64,000 bases of DNA from QHXW01 sp035297145 (GTDB taxonomy: Bacteria; Acidobacteriota; Terriglobia; Bryobacterales; Bryobacteraceae): NCBI GenBank assembly GCA_035297145.1, contig DATGZN010000115.1:1-64000 (forward strand), given 5' to 3'. Positions 1-9,052 of this stretch are shown here, piece by piece (within the stretch, counting starts at the first letter, position 1; every line of letters begins with the position of its first letter). The translations under genes were made by a program, and so were the position numbers. A model generated the notes under the pieces. That model was given only the letters and a program-made list of their open reading frames with translations. It did not search any database and had not been told where the DNA came from.

Positions 1-984
1 GGCATTGCCGTAAAACTGTCCGATGCCGCCGGACAACATCGTCCAATAGTCCTCGCGCCGTAACACCGCGGGAGTTCCGAAATCGGGCGGCTTTCCGACG
101 TTTTCCAGATCGTAATGCGCCTCCACCAGGTAGGTCGGGGCCGGCGGTTTCTGGTTGTAACTGTGGAGCATCTGCATGTAGGTCGGCGAATAGGCGTAAG
201 TGCTATTGAGATCGCTGAGCGGGATCCACGTCGGATCGTCAAATGACGAGCTATTGAACACGTTCAGTTCCACGGTCTGCAGCTGGTCCGGATCGACGGA
301 ATGGATACCCTTGGCCACAGCTTGCACCAGCGCGTCGTCAGTCGAATTCTTCCAGCTATTAAAATCATTGCCATTCAGCCAAAGAACATTGGCATAGCGT
401 TCGTAACGTTTGCCGAGATATTGCCCATAAGCAAAGGCCGCGCTGGGACCGTTATTGCGCAGGGTCGGCAGCCACCCGATCGTTTCTATGGGATCCAGGA
501 AGACGGCTTGATGGTGGCGAGCCGCGATCTCTACGATGTGGTCGAGACGCGCGAAGTACGCTTCATTGGGTTTGCTAAGGTCGTAGTGCTGGAAGTCTGT
601 TCCCCCACGGACAAATCCCAAGAAGGGCCGTAATCCGTCGGGAGTCGTGGCATTGACGTTATCGGGATAGTCATGACCCGCACAGGTGACGTCGATCCAA
701 CCCGCCGTATTGAACCCATTCGTCTCGCGGTCGGCAAAATAGAATTCCGCATCCTGCTCGCTTAACCGTCCCATCAGTCCCTGCGGCGTATCGCCGGCGA
801 TGAGAAACGGTGCGTTCTTTTGATCAACGAGATATCGCCGGTTCGCGCTCACCTTGAGTGGAAAAACCGGCGCGCTCGAACCGGGCGAAGCACCGGCCTT
901 TAACTTCGCGATGCCTGCCCCGGCCGCTGTAACTGTGAGCAGGATAACCACCGTCCAACTGATGCGGTAACGTTCGATAGTCAT
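1..984 (-). CDS. DUF4038 (apiosidase-like) glycoside hydrolase, 3' end cut by window edge
   Basis: The frame is open from an ATG at 984 down to base 1 (328 codons), so the C-terminus lies outside the window. The N-terminus has a hydrophobic signal-like segment (ISWTVVILLTVTAAGAGIA), so the protein is probably secreted. After it comes the pattern typical of DUF4038 TIM-barrel proteins: VSANRRYLVDQKNAPFLIAG, then a D-x-Q-G-L stretch, a GFN block and, near the edge, YLVEAHYDLEN, where the conserved acidic residue sits. Members of this family act on plant-type glycosides; the substrate here is unknown. It follows the SDR at 1011 in the same direction and may be the last gene of that operon. It is a paralogue of the gene at 5741. 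Confidence 0.8.
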   Translation of the reverse strand, partial: MTIERYRISWTVVILLTVTAAGAGIAKLKAGASPGSSAPVFPLKVSANRRYLVDQKNAPFLIAGDTPQGLMGRLSEQDAEFYFADRETNGFNTAGWIDVTCAGHDYPDNVNATTPDGLRPFLGFVRGGTDFQHYDLSKPNEAYFARLDHIVEIAARHHQAVFLDPIETIGWLPTLRNNGPSAAFAYGQYLGKRYERYANVLWLNGNDFNSWKNSTDDALVQAVAKGIHSVDPDQLQTVELNVFNSSSFDDPTWIPLSDLNSTYAYSPTYMQMLHSYNQKPPAPTYLVEAHYDLENVGKPPDFGTPAVLRREDYWTMLSGGIGQFYGNA

Positions 985-1010
985 GTGTTATTCACCACCC
1001 CGGACAGCTT

Positions 1011-1769
1011 TCAGACCGCCGTGAGCCCGCCATCCACTGTGAAAATGCCTCCGACACAGTAGTTCGAGTCTTCCGAGGCCAGAAAAACCGCGATACCAGC
1101 CAGGTCCTCCGGGGTCCCTAACCTGCGGGCGGGTGCGATTTCGGCGAAATGCTGGCGCATCTTGGGGTCGGAAAGTTCAGTGGCATTCATGGGCGTGTCG
1201 ATCGTACCGGGCACAATCGCGTTCACGCGGATGCCGTCCGGTGCATAGTCCGCCGCCATGGCCCGCATCAGACCGACCACGCCGCCCTTACTGGTGCTAT
1301 ACGCAGTTAGGCGCGTGAAGCCAAATATGCCGGTGGGCGAGGCCATGTGGATGATGGATCCGCCGCCCTGCCGGAGCATGGCCGGAATCACGTATTTCGA
1401 GCACAACCAATATCCGCGCAGATTCACCGCCATGGTGCGATCCCAAGTTTCGTTCGTCAGCTCGTGAGCGCGCGTTTCCTCGTGGATCAGCAGAATCCCG
1501 GCATTGTTGCACAAGACATCGATTCTGCCGTAGCGATCGAGGGTTTTTTGCGCCATGGATTTCACCTGCGCCTCGTTGGAGACGTCGGTTTCGATGAAGA
1601 CCGCGCTGCCGCCGGCCTCACAAATGGCTCGCTCCGCGCCAGCCCCGTTCGCCGTGTCGATTTCCGCAACCACTACCGACGCTCCCTCACGGCCGAATCG
1701 TTCCGCAATTCCCCGTCCGATCCCCGCCCCCGCGCCGGTCACGATGGCGACTTTGTTCTTTAACCGCAT
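1011..1769 (-). CDS. SDR family NAD(P)-dependent oxidoreductase
   Basis: A 252-residue classical short-chain dehydrogenase. The N-terminus reads MRLKNKVAIVTGAGAGIGRG, with the TGxxxGIG cofactor-binding motif. NNAG follows near residue 87 and the catalytic Y-S-T-S-K is near 154-158. The end FTVDGG is typical of the FabG-like group, which oxidises sugars, polyols or 3-hydroxy acids. I chose the ATG at 1769 because a GAGGGGAG ribosome site stands just before it; a TTG at 1787 would overlap the upstream gene's stop. It lies downstream of the aminotransferase, permease and DSD1-like genes, so it probably oxidises an intermediate of that pathway. The substrate cannot be read from sequence. Confidence 0.9.
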   Translation of the reverse strand: MRLKNKVAIVTGAGAGIGRGIAERFGREGASVVVAEIDTANGAGAERAICEAGGSAVFIETDVSNEAQVKSMAQKTLDRYGRIDVLCNNAGILLIHEETRAHELTNETWDRTMAVNLRGYWLCSKYVIPAMLRQGGGSIIHMASPTGIFGFTRLTAYSTSKGGVVGLMRAMAADYAPDGIRVNAIVPGTIDTPMNATELSDPKMRQHFAEIAPARRLGTPEDLAGIAVFLASEDSNYCVGGIFTVDGGLTAV

Positions 1770-1776
1770 GCTCCCC

Positions 1777-2850
1777 TCATTGTTCAATGTTGAAGACCCG
1801 TTCCACCTCGCCGTTGCGGATTCCGAACATCCGCCGGTGAAGATTGACGGTGCCGTCGTGATACTGCACCACCATTTCGATCTTGTCCCCTACCTCTACA
1901 TCCACCGCCGGATCCTGGATTTCAATAGGCGCGTGCTCGGCGTGCAGAGCTTTGACCGTCAGGCCGGCGATCCCCTTCACCGACGGCAGCCCGCGTTCCC
2001 CGCTGATCACCTTGCACCCGGCGTCCACGACCAGCCGTTCTCGCGCCGTCTTGCTGATGACCGTAGCCAGAACGCTCAGAGCGACCTGGAAGTCCGAAAC
2101 CACCGGAGCATACCACGTGTCCATCAGCAGATACGAACCCGCCTGGTTCTCGGTAACGCCTGGGAATGCGCCCGCAATCGAGTAGTCTCCCGTACCCCCG
2201 CAACTCACGATTCCAACCGGAATGCCCTGCGATTCGATCAGGTTTCGGGTTTGTACCAGAGCCTGCATGGCCTCGGTTACCACGCGCTGCTTCTCCGGAC
2301 CCGGGGGCCGCGATTGCAAGTGCCCCTCGTAACCCATCACGCCACGAAATTTCAGACCCGACGCGACCACGAGTTTGGCCAGCGAAGCCGCCGCCTCCCC
2401 AGGCGGAACGCCGCAGCGTTTTAGCCCTAAGTCAACATCAACCACCACGTTGACATCGGCTTTCGAGTTTCGTGCGCATCGGGCCATGTCAGCGACGACC
2501 TTGGGATTATCGACCGCGACGATCACCGGAACTTCGCGGGAGAACTCCACAAATCGCGCCACCGGTTCGTCGCCGGCAATCTCGTTGGCGATCAAAATAT
2601 CGCGGATCCCGAACTTCGCCAACCGCTCGGCCTGCCAAAGCCTGGCGCAAGTGATTCCGATGGCGCCGTGCTCCATCTGGCGAGCAGCCAATTCCAACAC
2701 CCTATGGTTCTTAAAATGTGGGCGAAGCTTGGCCGGCCGGTTGCAAAAAAACCGTGCCATAGTTTCCAGGTTGCGCTCCATCAAGTCGAGGTCGACGAGG
2801 AGCGCGGGCGTTTCGATGTCCGTCTTTCTGAGCTTCGCCAAATCAGGCAC
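1777..2850 (-). CDS. DSD1 family PLP-dependent enzyme (D-threonine aldolase / D-serine dehydratase-like)
   Basis: A 357-residue protein with the alanine-racemase-type N-terminal barrel. ETPALLVDLDLMERNLETM is followed by KLRPHFKNHR near residue 42, whose lysine is the expected PLP Schiff base. RCGVPPGE and SCGGTGDY are further family blocks, and the C-terminus is the metal-linked D-serine dehydratase-like domain. The family splits D-threonine or related D-3-hydroxy amino acids, or dehydrates D-serine. The start is a GTG whose codons overlap the permease stop by 8 bases, which implies translational coupling. With an aminotransferase and an amino acid permease in the same operon, hydroxy-amino-acid breakdown is a reasonable inference. 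Confidence 0.88.
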   Translation of the reverse strand: MPDLAKLRKTDIETPALLVDLDLMERNLETMARFFCNRPAKLRPHFKNHRVLELAARQMEHGAIGITCARLWQAERLAKFGIRDILIANEIAGDEPVARFVEFSREVPVIVAVDNPKVVADMARCARNSKADVNVVVDVDLGLKRCGVPPGEAAASLAKLVVASGLKFRGVMGYEGHLQSRPPGPEKQRVVTEAMQALVQTRNLIESQGIPVGIVSCGGTGDYSIAGAFPGVTENQAGSYLLMDTWYAPVVSDFQVALSVLATVISKTARERLVVDAGCKVISGERGLPSVKGIAGLTVKALHAEHAPIEIQDPAVDVEVGDKIEMVVQYHDGTVNLHRRMFGIRNGEVERVFNIEQ

Positions 2851-4201
2851 TGAGCTTCCTCCGGAAACCGCCCGTCTGGACGGCCAGGTACAAGATACCT
2901 GCCACGGTCCACAGCGCCCCCAGCCGCATGGCCAGAGGCGAGATGCTGAGCCAGATGTAGAAGCAAATTACGAATCCAGCCAAGGGACATATGAGGTTAG
3001 CCCAGAGCCGGGAGATGCCTCGCTCGCCCCGTCGCACGAAGTAATGGCTCAACACCGAAAGGTTGACCGCCATGAATCCCAAACACGCTCCAAAATTGAC
3101 CAATTCGGCGGCTTCGTCGAGATCCAGCAGCGCGGCGCCAATCGCGGCAATGGCACCCATCAACAGCACACTATAGATTGGTGTGCGCAGCACTGGATGC
3201 ACGTAGCCGAACAGGCGGTGTGGCAACCGGCCGTCGCGCGCCATGCCAAACAAGAGGCGCGACGCGCTCGCCTGGCTGGTGATCCCACTGGCCCAGGCCT
3301 GAGCGATCACAAGGAAAGCAATTAAATAGAACAAGCCCGGCCCGCCGATTAGCCGCCCAATATCGGAAAAAGCCGTTTCGATGGGCGAGAACCGTGTATA
3401 ATCCGGCCAGATCAGTTGGCCCAGATACGTTTGCAAGATGAAAACGGTCCCGGCCACGAAACACACCAGGACCGTCGCTCGCGCGATGTTTTTCTGGGGA
3501 TCTTTAGCGTCCTCCGCTAACGTCGAGATCCCGTCGAAACCCAGAAACGACAGTACCGCGATAGGCGTGGCCGACATCACCGCAGCCAACGAAAAATGCG
3601 GAGCATCGTAGAACGGTTTCAACGATAGCAGCGTTCCCTCGCCTGTTCCGCCAACCAGCGCCCGCACCGCCGCCGCCACGAACCACACGATGGAGACCGC
3701 CAGAATGGCATTGAATGCTATGGTCGCCCGCGACGTCATCTCAATCCCGCAGAGGTTGATCCCGGTAACGGCGGCGGCAGTGATCACAACCCAAACGAGA
3801 TACGGCACCGCGGGAACAAGTTTGTTTGATGTGACGGCGGCGATGATGACGCACAGCATGGGCATCAGCAAGTAGTCCAAAATCATGACCCAACCGGCCA
3901 TGTAACCGGCGGCGGGATGGATCGCGCGCGACGCGTAGGCGTAAGTCGAACCGGCCTCGGGAAATGCCGTCGCCATACGCCCGTAACTCACGGCGGTGAA
4001 GCTGATCGCGAACATCGCGATGAGATAAACCAGCGCGAAATGACCCTGCGCTTTCACCGACCCGACACCGAAAAACGTGTACGGGGCGGTCGGCCCGACG
4101 AACGCCAATCCAAATAACACCAGAGCCCAGAGCGACAGCACGGGCCGAAAACTGCCGTGTGCGGCAGTCTCGGGGTGCACGGACTCAACGGGAGCTTTCA
4201 T
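2843..4201 (-). CDS. APC superfamily amino acid permease
   Basis: A 452-residue integral membrane protein with about 12 hydrophobic segments. It shows the APC signature in TM1 (GLAFVGPTAPYTFFGVGSV), FPEAGSTYAYASRAIHP near TM3 and LSFLGFDGISTLAEDAKDP near TM6. The family imports amino acids or related compounds by proton or substrate exchange. It starts at an ATG 7 bases after the aminotransferase stop and overlaps the next gene. It is a clear paralogue of the permease at 12306 and of the broken copy near 18.8 kb, so this locus type seems to have been duplicated. The substrate is probably an amino acid processed by the neighbouring PLP enzymes; this is inferred from context. Confidence 0.92.
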   Translation of the reverse strand: MKAPVESVHPETAAHGSFRPVLSLWALVLFGLAFVGPTAPYTFFGVGSVKAQGHFALVYLIAMFAISFTAVSYGRMATAFPEAGSTYAYASRAIHPAAGYMAGWVMILDYLLMPMLCVIIAAVTSNKLVPAVPYLVWVVITAAAVTGINLCGIEMTSRATIAFNAILAVSIVWFVAAAVRALVGGTGEGTLLSLKPFYDAPHFSLAAVMSATPIAVLSFLGFDGISTLAEDAKDPQKNIARATVLVCFVAGTVFILQTYLGQLIWPDYTRFSPIETAFSDIGRLIGGPGLFYLIAFLVIAQAWASGITSQASASRLLFGMARDGRLPHRLFGYVHPVLRTPIYSVLLMGAIAAIGAALLDLDEAAELVNFGACLGFMAVNLSVLSHYFVRRGERGISRLWANLICPLAGFVICFYIWLSISPLAMRLGALWTVAGILYLAVQTGGFRRKLSA

Positions 4202-4208
4202 TGCTCTC

Positions 4209-5549
4209 TCAGCCGGCGATACCGGCCGGTTCCGGGGTCGCCTTTCGCTGCTGATCCACTTCGCTTTGTATGAACTTTACGGTGTCTTCTACAATTTCCA
4301 GCATGCGCTCGAAGTCCGTGGGCGGCGTGGTCAGAGGCGGCTTGAACTTCAACACGTTGCCGCCGATGCCGCCGAATTGCGTGATCAAACCACGGTCCAG
4401 CGCGAATTCCCAGGCTTTGCGGCAGGCGGCCGTGGCCGGCGCCTTGGTCTGGCGGTCTTCCACGAAATCGACGCCAATGAACAGGCCAGGGCCGCGGACA
4501 TCGCCGATCACCTCGAATCGTCGCGCAAGGTGCCGGAAACACTCGGTCGCCTGAGCTCCTAGTGTGCGGGCCCGTTCGGCGAGGTTTTCCTTCTCTACAA
4601 TGTCCAGCACGGCGAGGCCGGCGGCGGCCGAAAGCGGCTGGTTCATGAACGTGAGCATGTGCCAGCCGTCCAGCTCCAGGCCATTTGGAATCAAGTCTTT
4701 GCGGGTAATGAAGGCGCCAATAGGCACCCCGCCGCCCAGAGCCTTCCCGGCCACCAGGATGTCTGGCCGCACATCGAAAAGATCACAAGCCCAGGTTGTG
4801 CCGCAACGGCATAAACCGGTTTGAATCTCGTCGACGATTAGGAGAATTCCGCGCTCCCGGCAGACCTGCTGGATGCCGTGATAGTATTCCGCCGGGAAGA
4901 CCACGTGGCCATTGGGCCCTTGCACGATTTCCATTACTAGCGCGGCAACCTGTCCGGAGCTGGCCCCATCCAGATCGGCTTCGAGCGCATGAACCGCGGC
5001 GCCACAGCCCTCGGAACCTTCGCCCAAAGGCGGGCGGTAAGCGTCCGCTGAGGGGATTTGGCGAAAAGTCGGCCACCGCACCGCGCCCGGCACCCATTTC
5101 CGCAGGTTCGGCATGCCGGTAAGACCCATGGTGGCAAGCGACATGCCGTGGTAGCTTCCAGTGAGCGACAATACCTCTGTGCGGCCGGTGGTGCGGATCG
5201 CGAATTTGATGGCCGCTTCGACTGCCTCGCCGCCGCCCACGCAGAGAAATGTCTTGCTTAACCCGGGTGGTGCTATCGCGGCCATCCGGGCGCAAAACTC
5301 GATCACCGGTATGCTGTCGTGGAGAATGTTGGTCGAAGGCAATTTCGCCATTTGCCTGGCGACGGCTTCGGCGACGGCTGGATGAGCGTGGCCGACCATG
5401 GCGGGCCCCGCCGAACCCGACATTGTGTCCAGATAGAGCTTGCCGTGGACATCCCACAACCGCGACCCTTGTGCGCGCTCGAAAATCAGCGACTTTTCCC
5501 GCCGGATGCCGTGCAGCACGTATTCGTTGGATAAGGCTTCGTAGTCCAT
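4209..5549 (-). CDS. Class III pyridoxal-phosphate aminotransferase
   Basis: A 446-residue fold-type I aminotransferase of the ornithine/4-aminobutyrate group. Family blocks seen are LWDVHGKLYLDTMSGSAGPA, VGHAHPAV, the PLP-contact stretch SYHGMSL, LIVDEIQTGLCRCG, and AGKALGGGVPIGAF with the Schiff-base lysine. It would move an amino group from an amino acid or amine to a keto acid in the cytosol. I start at the ATG at 5549 (MDYEALSN); an upstream TTG at 5600 lacks both a ribosome site and family similarity. It is the first gene of a tightly packed operon with an APC permease, a DSD1-like enzyme and an SDR. Confidence 0.92.
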   Translation of the reverse strand: MDYEALSNEYVLHGIRREKSLIFERAQGSRLWDVHGKLYLDTMSGSAGPAMVGHAHPAVAEAVARQMAKLPSTNILHDSIPVIEFCARMAAIAPPGLSKTFLCVGGGEAVEAAIKFAIRTTGRTEVLSLTGSYHGMSLATMGLTGMPNLRKWVPGAVRWPTFRQIPSADAYRPPLGEGSEGCGAAVHALEADLDGASSGQVAALVMEIVQGPNGHVVFPAEYYHGIQQVCRERGILLIVDEIQTGLCRCGTTWACDLFDVRPDILVAGKALGGGVPIGAFITRKDLIPNGLELDGWHMLTFMNQPLSAAAGLAVLDIVEKENLAERARTLGAQATECFRHLARRFEVIGDVRGPGLFIGVDFVEDRQTKAPATAACRKAWEFALDRGLITQFGGIGGNVLKFKPPLTTPPTDFERMLEIVEDTVKFIQSEVDQQRKATPEPAGIAG

Positions 5550-5740
5550 ACCGTTTCCGACCGTCCTTTGTAGCGCAAACGTAGGCCCAGTATCTATCAA
5601 AAAACCACAAATTTCTGTTGTAAGTCCGTGACAGCCCGCTGGCAGCGAGCGACTTATGCTTTTCCAACAAAACGAACGCGGAAGGTGATATACGCCCCTG
5701 CCGTCCCCCGACTAGCTTAGCTATTCTGTCTAGAAACCCA
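5550..5740. promoter_or_regulatory. Divergent intergenic region
   Basis: This 190-base gap separates the start of the minus-strand aminotransferase operon from the start of the plus-strand hydrolase at 5741, so it must hold both promoters. It is locally AT-rich at 5590-5625 compared with its surroundings. No operator palindrome or strong consensus box could be assigned by eye. Confidence 0.45.
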
Positions 5741-7021
5741 TTGCTCCGCTTTCATCTGACAATTGTAGTTGGTGCGCTTGTATGTGCATGCAGGGCTCCC
5801 GCAGCCGGCCCGTACCCCGTCCGCATCGGCCCGGACCATCGCCATCTCGTCGACCAAAGTGGCAAGCCATTTCTGATCCAGGGTGACGCGCCCTGGTCCC
5901 TCATTTCGGGACTCACCACAGAGGAAGCGGAGCTATATCTCGACACGCGACGGCGCCAGGGGTTCAACTCGATCATCGTCAACCTGATTGAACATAAATT
6001 CCGCGGGCCGGTGAACCGGTATGGCGACGGCCCGTTCGCGACGCCCGGCGATTTCTCGAAGCCTAACGAGAAATACTTCGAGCACGCCGACAGGATCATA
6101 CACATGGCCGCGGAGAGAGGCATGCAAGTGTTTCTCGCACCGATTTACCTGGGCTACATCGGGACCGATGAAGGCTGGATCGAAGAAACGCTGGCTAATG
6201 GCCCCGAGAAGTGTCGCGAATGGGGCCGCTACGTCGGCAAACGCTATCGGGATTTCGACAACCTGGTATGGCTGATCGGCGGCGACCGCAATCCCGACAA
6301 GGCGCGCGAAGACGTGGACGCGATTGTCGCCGGCATCAAGGAGTTCGATAACCGGCACGTGTTCACGGCGCACTGCCACCCGGAGAACTCGGCGATTGAC
6401 CAGTACAGAAACGATGGCTGGCTGGAACTGAATAGCACCTACACTTACGGAATCGTCCATCGAATGTTGCTCGCCGACTACAATCGAAAACCGGCGATGC
6501 CGTTTTTTCTGACGGAATCAACGTACGAAGGCGAGCACAACGCTTCGGCGGTTCAAATCCGCAGGCAAGCATATTGGGCGATTCTGTGCGGCGCGACCGG
6601 GCAGTTCATGGGGAATCGTCCTGTGTGGCTGTTCGATCCGGGATGGCAGGCGGCGTTAAATTCCACCGGAGCACAAGACATGACACGGTGGGGAGAGCTG
6701 TTTCGCTCGCGGCCCTGGTACGAGCTCGTCCCCGACGAAAAGCACGAAGTAGTGGTCGACGGGCTGGGTGAGTTTCGAGGGCTGGATTATCTGGCTGCGG
6801 CGCGTGCGCCAGATGGCGGAACAGTGATCGCCTATATGCCGACGGCGCGAACTATTACCGTCGACATGTCAAAAGTGGCCGGAAAGCGTGCGAAAGGATC
6901 CTGGTTCAACCCGCGTACGGGCAAGTGGGATTCCGCCCAAGATTCCCACGCAGAGGGGAAGCGGCAATTTACTCCGCCCGGGGAAGGTGACTGGGTGCTT
7001 TTGCTGGAGCAGGTCAAGTAA
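5741..7021 (+). CDS. Secreted DUF4038 (apiosidase-like) glycoside hydrolase with C-terminal collagen-binding-like domain
   Basis: A 426-residue exported protein. A short signal peptide (LTIVVGALVCACRAPAAG) precedes the DUF4038 barrel: HLVDQSGKPFLIQGDAPWSL, GFNSIIVNL, DNLVWLIGGDRNPD and FFLTESTYEGEH, where the glutamate is the probable catalytic residue. The last ~95 residues (RSRPWYELVPDE through DWVLLLEQ) match the small beta domain often found behind DUF4038 and named putative collagen-binding domain. The start is a TTG at 5741 because no ATG or GTG fits before the signal peptide, and the ribosome site is weak. It is transcribed away from the aminotransferase operon. The substrate is not known; enzymes of this family release apiose or other plant sugars. 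Confidence 0.85.
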   Translation: MLRFHLTIVVGALVCACRAPAAGPYPVRIGPDHRHLVDQSGKPFLIQGDAPWSLISGLTTEEAELYLDTRRRQGFNSIIVNLIEHKFRGPVNRYGDGPFATPGDFSKPNEKYFEHADRIIHMAAERGMQVFLAPIYLGYIGTDEGWIEETLANGPEKCREWGRYVGKRYRDFDNLVWLIGGDRNPDKAREDVDAIVAGIKEFDNRHVFTAHCHPENSAIDQYRNDGWLELNSTYTYGIVHRMLLADYNRKPAMPFFLTESTYEGEHNASAVQIRRQAYWAILCGATGQFMGNRPVWLFDPGWQAALNSTGAQDMTRWGELFRSRPWYELVPDEKHEVVVDGLGEFRGLDYLAAARAPDGGTVIAYMPTARTITVDMSKVAGKRAKGSWFNPRTGKWDSAQDSHAEGKRQFTPPGEGDWVLLLEQVK

Positions 7022-7208
7022 GAGTAGCTTCAGCTTAGGCGGCCTTTCTCCCTGGTAGTAAACTCTTCCCATGGTCTTCGCCAAGCAGGCCTCCGGCATT
7101 TGCTTGAGAGAAGGGGATTTAGCAACACTGCGAGGTCCACTCCCCAAAGCCGGTGCTCAATTCGGAGCCTAAAGCGTGCATGCCATTGTTGGGTGGCCGA
7201 CCGCCTGG

Positions 7209-7637
7209 TTAATGCAGTGTCGCGAGCAACGCGCGCGGGCCGTCCATGTGGCCTCCTGGCGGATCAGTTCGATAGACCAAATCCCAAGGCCCGTTATACA
7301 GATGGGACGGATTAAGCGGCGCACCAAGCACGACAACCAATCGAAGGCGGGCGCGTTCGGCGGCCGCCAGTGCGTTGATAATATGCAGCACGTTGTAGCC
7401 GCCGCCCGAAAATCCATAGAGCGCGGTAACAGTCGGGTCGCGACTAAACTCAGCCAAGGCCATTTGAGTTTGCGGACTGTTCGCGCCGGTCGCGCCCGCC
7501 ACATCCAGCACTTGCCCGACATAGCCTTTGCGGCGCGCGTATTCGAGCGCAGACGGTTCGTCCAACGCTCCGCGCGGCCAATCACGTCCGGCAAAGTGCC
7601 CGGCAATGCCGCGTAAGATCAGCATCGTCTCAGACAT
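7209..7637 (-). CDS. Small hypothetical protein with a serine-hydrolase-like elbow
   Basis: A 142-residue cytosolic protein with no signal peptide. LRGIAGHFAGRDWPRGALDE at the N-terminus and LYGFSGGGYNVLHIINAL near residue 75 suggest an alpha/beta-hydrolase nucleophile elbow (G-F-S-G-G), followed by LVVVLGAPLNPSHLY. The chain is about half the length of a full alpha/beta hydrolase and I see no clear catalytic acid, so it may be a mini-hydrolase or a non-catalytic relative. It starts at an ATG with GGAAGG about 11 bases upstream. It stands alone between a hydrolase gene and the dehydrogenase operon. Function unknown. Confidence 0.6.
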   Translation of the reverse strand: MSETMLILRGIAGHFAGRDWPRGALDEPSALEYARRKGYVGQVLDVAGATGANSPQTQMALAEFSRDPTVTALYGFSGGGYNVLHIINALAAAERARLRLVVVLGAPLNPSHLYNGPWDLVYRTDPPGGHMDGPRALLATLH

Positions 7638-7990
7638 TGCAAGCTCATCCTTCCAGCCTTTGCGGAGGGCGTCAACAGGGATATCTTACCAATCCCCCGT
7701 GTCTCGCCGGATGCGGCCATCCGCAGCCGGTCGAGCGCCCCTCGCCTGCCACGGGTCAAAACACGCCCGCGGAGTTGTTCATCGCGCCGAAGCTCTTGAA
7801 GATTTTGCGCACTTGCTACGGGAACAGAATCACACCTCGACCTTCTCGACAACGCCGCTGATACCTGTCGTGCACAGCCCATGCCACAAGCGATCAGGCA
7901 CGGTCCAGACGGCGTTGTGGGAAGTTGAGCGCGCACTTTGACGTAGGACGCGCGATTCGTCGACATAATTCAGTCAGGCCCCTCTCGCTC
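7638..7990. other. Intergenic stretch, nothing recognised
   Basis: This covers 353 bases between the hypothetical gene and the end of the zinc dehydrogenase. A minus-strand frame of 115 codons exists but has an arginine-rich, biased composition typical of a chance frame in GC-rich DNA. No repeat, RNA gene or clear terminator hairpin was found. Confidence 0.5.
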
Positions 7991-9052
7991 TCACTCCGGC
8001 CGTACCAGCATCTTCACGTGCTTGTCTTTCTCGTGGAGCAGTCCGTGGTAGCCTTTGCCGACCAGGTCGTCGAGGCCGATGCGGTCGGTGATGAGCAAGT
8101 CGCCGCGGAAGCGGGGGTCGGTCATGATGCGGATGGTTTCGTCGTAGAGGCCGTAGCCGCTCATGCTGCCGGAGATCATTTTTTCGCGGAAGACCACGTC
8201 GGTCAGGTCGATGGCGGCGGGCTTTTCGAAAACGCCCATGATCACGAGGCGCCCACGCGTGCGGGTCACTTTGGCGGCCATGAGGACCGAGGCGGGCTGG
8301 CCGGCGCACTCCATGACCAGATCGAAGCCCTGGCCTTCGGTGATTTCCCGCGCGCGTTTCTCGGGATCTTCGCGCAGCGGATTGATCACCTCGTCGGCGC
8401 CGCAGAGTTTCGCGGCTTCAATGCGCCGTTCCGCCATCTCTATCGCGACCACTTGCTTCACGCCACGAAGGCGCGCAGCCATCAGAGCCATCAGGCCGAT
8501 TGGCCCGGCGCCAACAATGGCTACGCGGTCCTCCGCACCCGGCTCACCCTGTGCGACGGCGCGCACAGTGGACGAGAACGGCTCAACTAGCGCGCCAATC
8601 TCGTCGGAAAGGGCCGGTGTCAGGTGATAGCACTGGTAGGCGTTCAGGTTCAGACGTTCGGCAAGTGCGCCGCCGGTCCAGGAAGTGCCGAGGAAGGCGA
8701 CTTGATCGCACTGCGCCATCGAGCCCGTTCGGCACCAGCGGCACTTTCCGCAGCCGATGATGGGGCAAGCCGCGACGCGATCGCCGACCGCGAAATTCGT
8801 GACGCCCTCGCCGACGGCGGTGACTTCGGCGGACATCTCGTGGCCAATAATGACTGGCGCTTGCACGCCGGTTATGGGATGCGGGTGGTTGAGCGGAATG
8901 TAAAGCGGACCGCCTAGATATTCATGCAGGTCCGTACCGCAGATGCCGCACCACGCCACCTTGACCTGCACCTGGCCGGGCGGAGGCGCGGACGGTTCCT
9001 GCACTTTCTCGATGCGGACGTCCTGGCGTCCGTGCCAGACCGCGGCTTTCAT
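7991..9052 (-). CDS. Zinc-dependent medium-chain alcohol dehydrogenase (butanediol/polyol dehydrogenase-like)
   Basis: A 353-residue MDR enzyme. CGICGTDLHEYLGGP carries the catalytic-zinc cysteine, GHEMSAEVTAVGEGV is the zinc-binding GHE block, and CPIIGCGKCRWCRTGSMAQC holds the structural-zinc cysteines. GAGPIGLMA near residue 175 is the NAD-binding turn. The pattern is closest to 2,3-butanediol and sorbitol/threonine dehydrogenases, so a secondary alcohol or polyol is the likely substrate. The ATG at 9052 overlaps the stop of the upstream gene (ATGA), so I reject the longer frame starting at 9172. It is the last gene of a three-gene operon with a Tat-exported hydrolase-like protein and an SDR. 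Confidence 0.9.
   Translation of the reverse strand: MKAAVWHGRQDVRIEKVQEPSAPPPGQVQVKVAWCGICGTDLHEYLGGPLYIPLNHPHPITGVQAPVIIGHEMSAEVTAVGEGVTNFAVGDRVAACPIIGCGKCRWCRTGSMAQCDQVAFLGTSWTGGALAERLNLNAYQCYHLTPALSDEIGALVEPFSSTVRAVAQGEPGAEDRVAIVGAGPIGLMALMAARLRGVKQVVAIEMAERRIEAAKLCGADEVINPLREDPEKRAREITEGQGFDLVMECAGQPASVLMAAKVTRTRGRLVIMGVFEKPAAIDLTDVVFREKMISGSMSGYGLYDETIRIMTDPRFRGDLLITDRIGLDDLVGKGYHGLLHEKDKHVKMLVRPE

Noticed and set aside
7619..7966. 115-codon minus-strand frame upstream of the small hydrolase-like gene
   Set aside because: Arg/Ser-rich, overlaps the next start, no ribosome site or recognisable motif.
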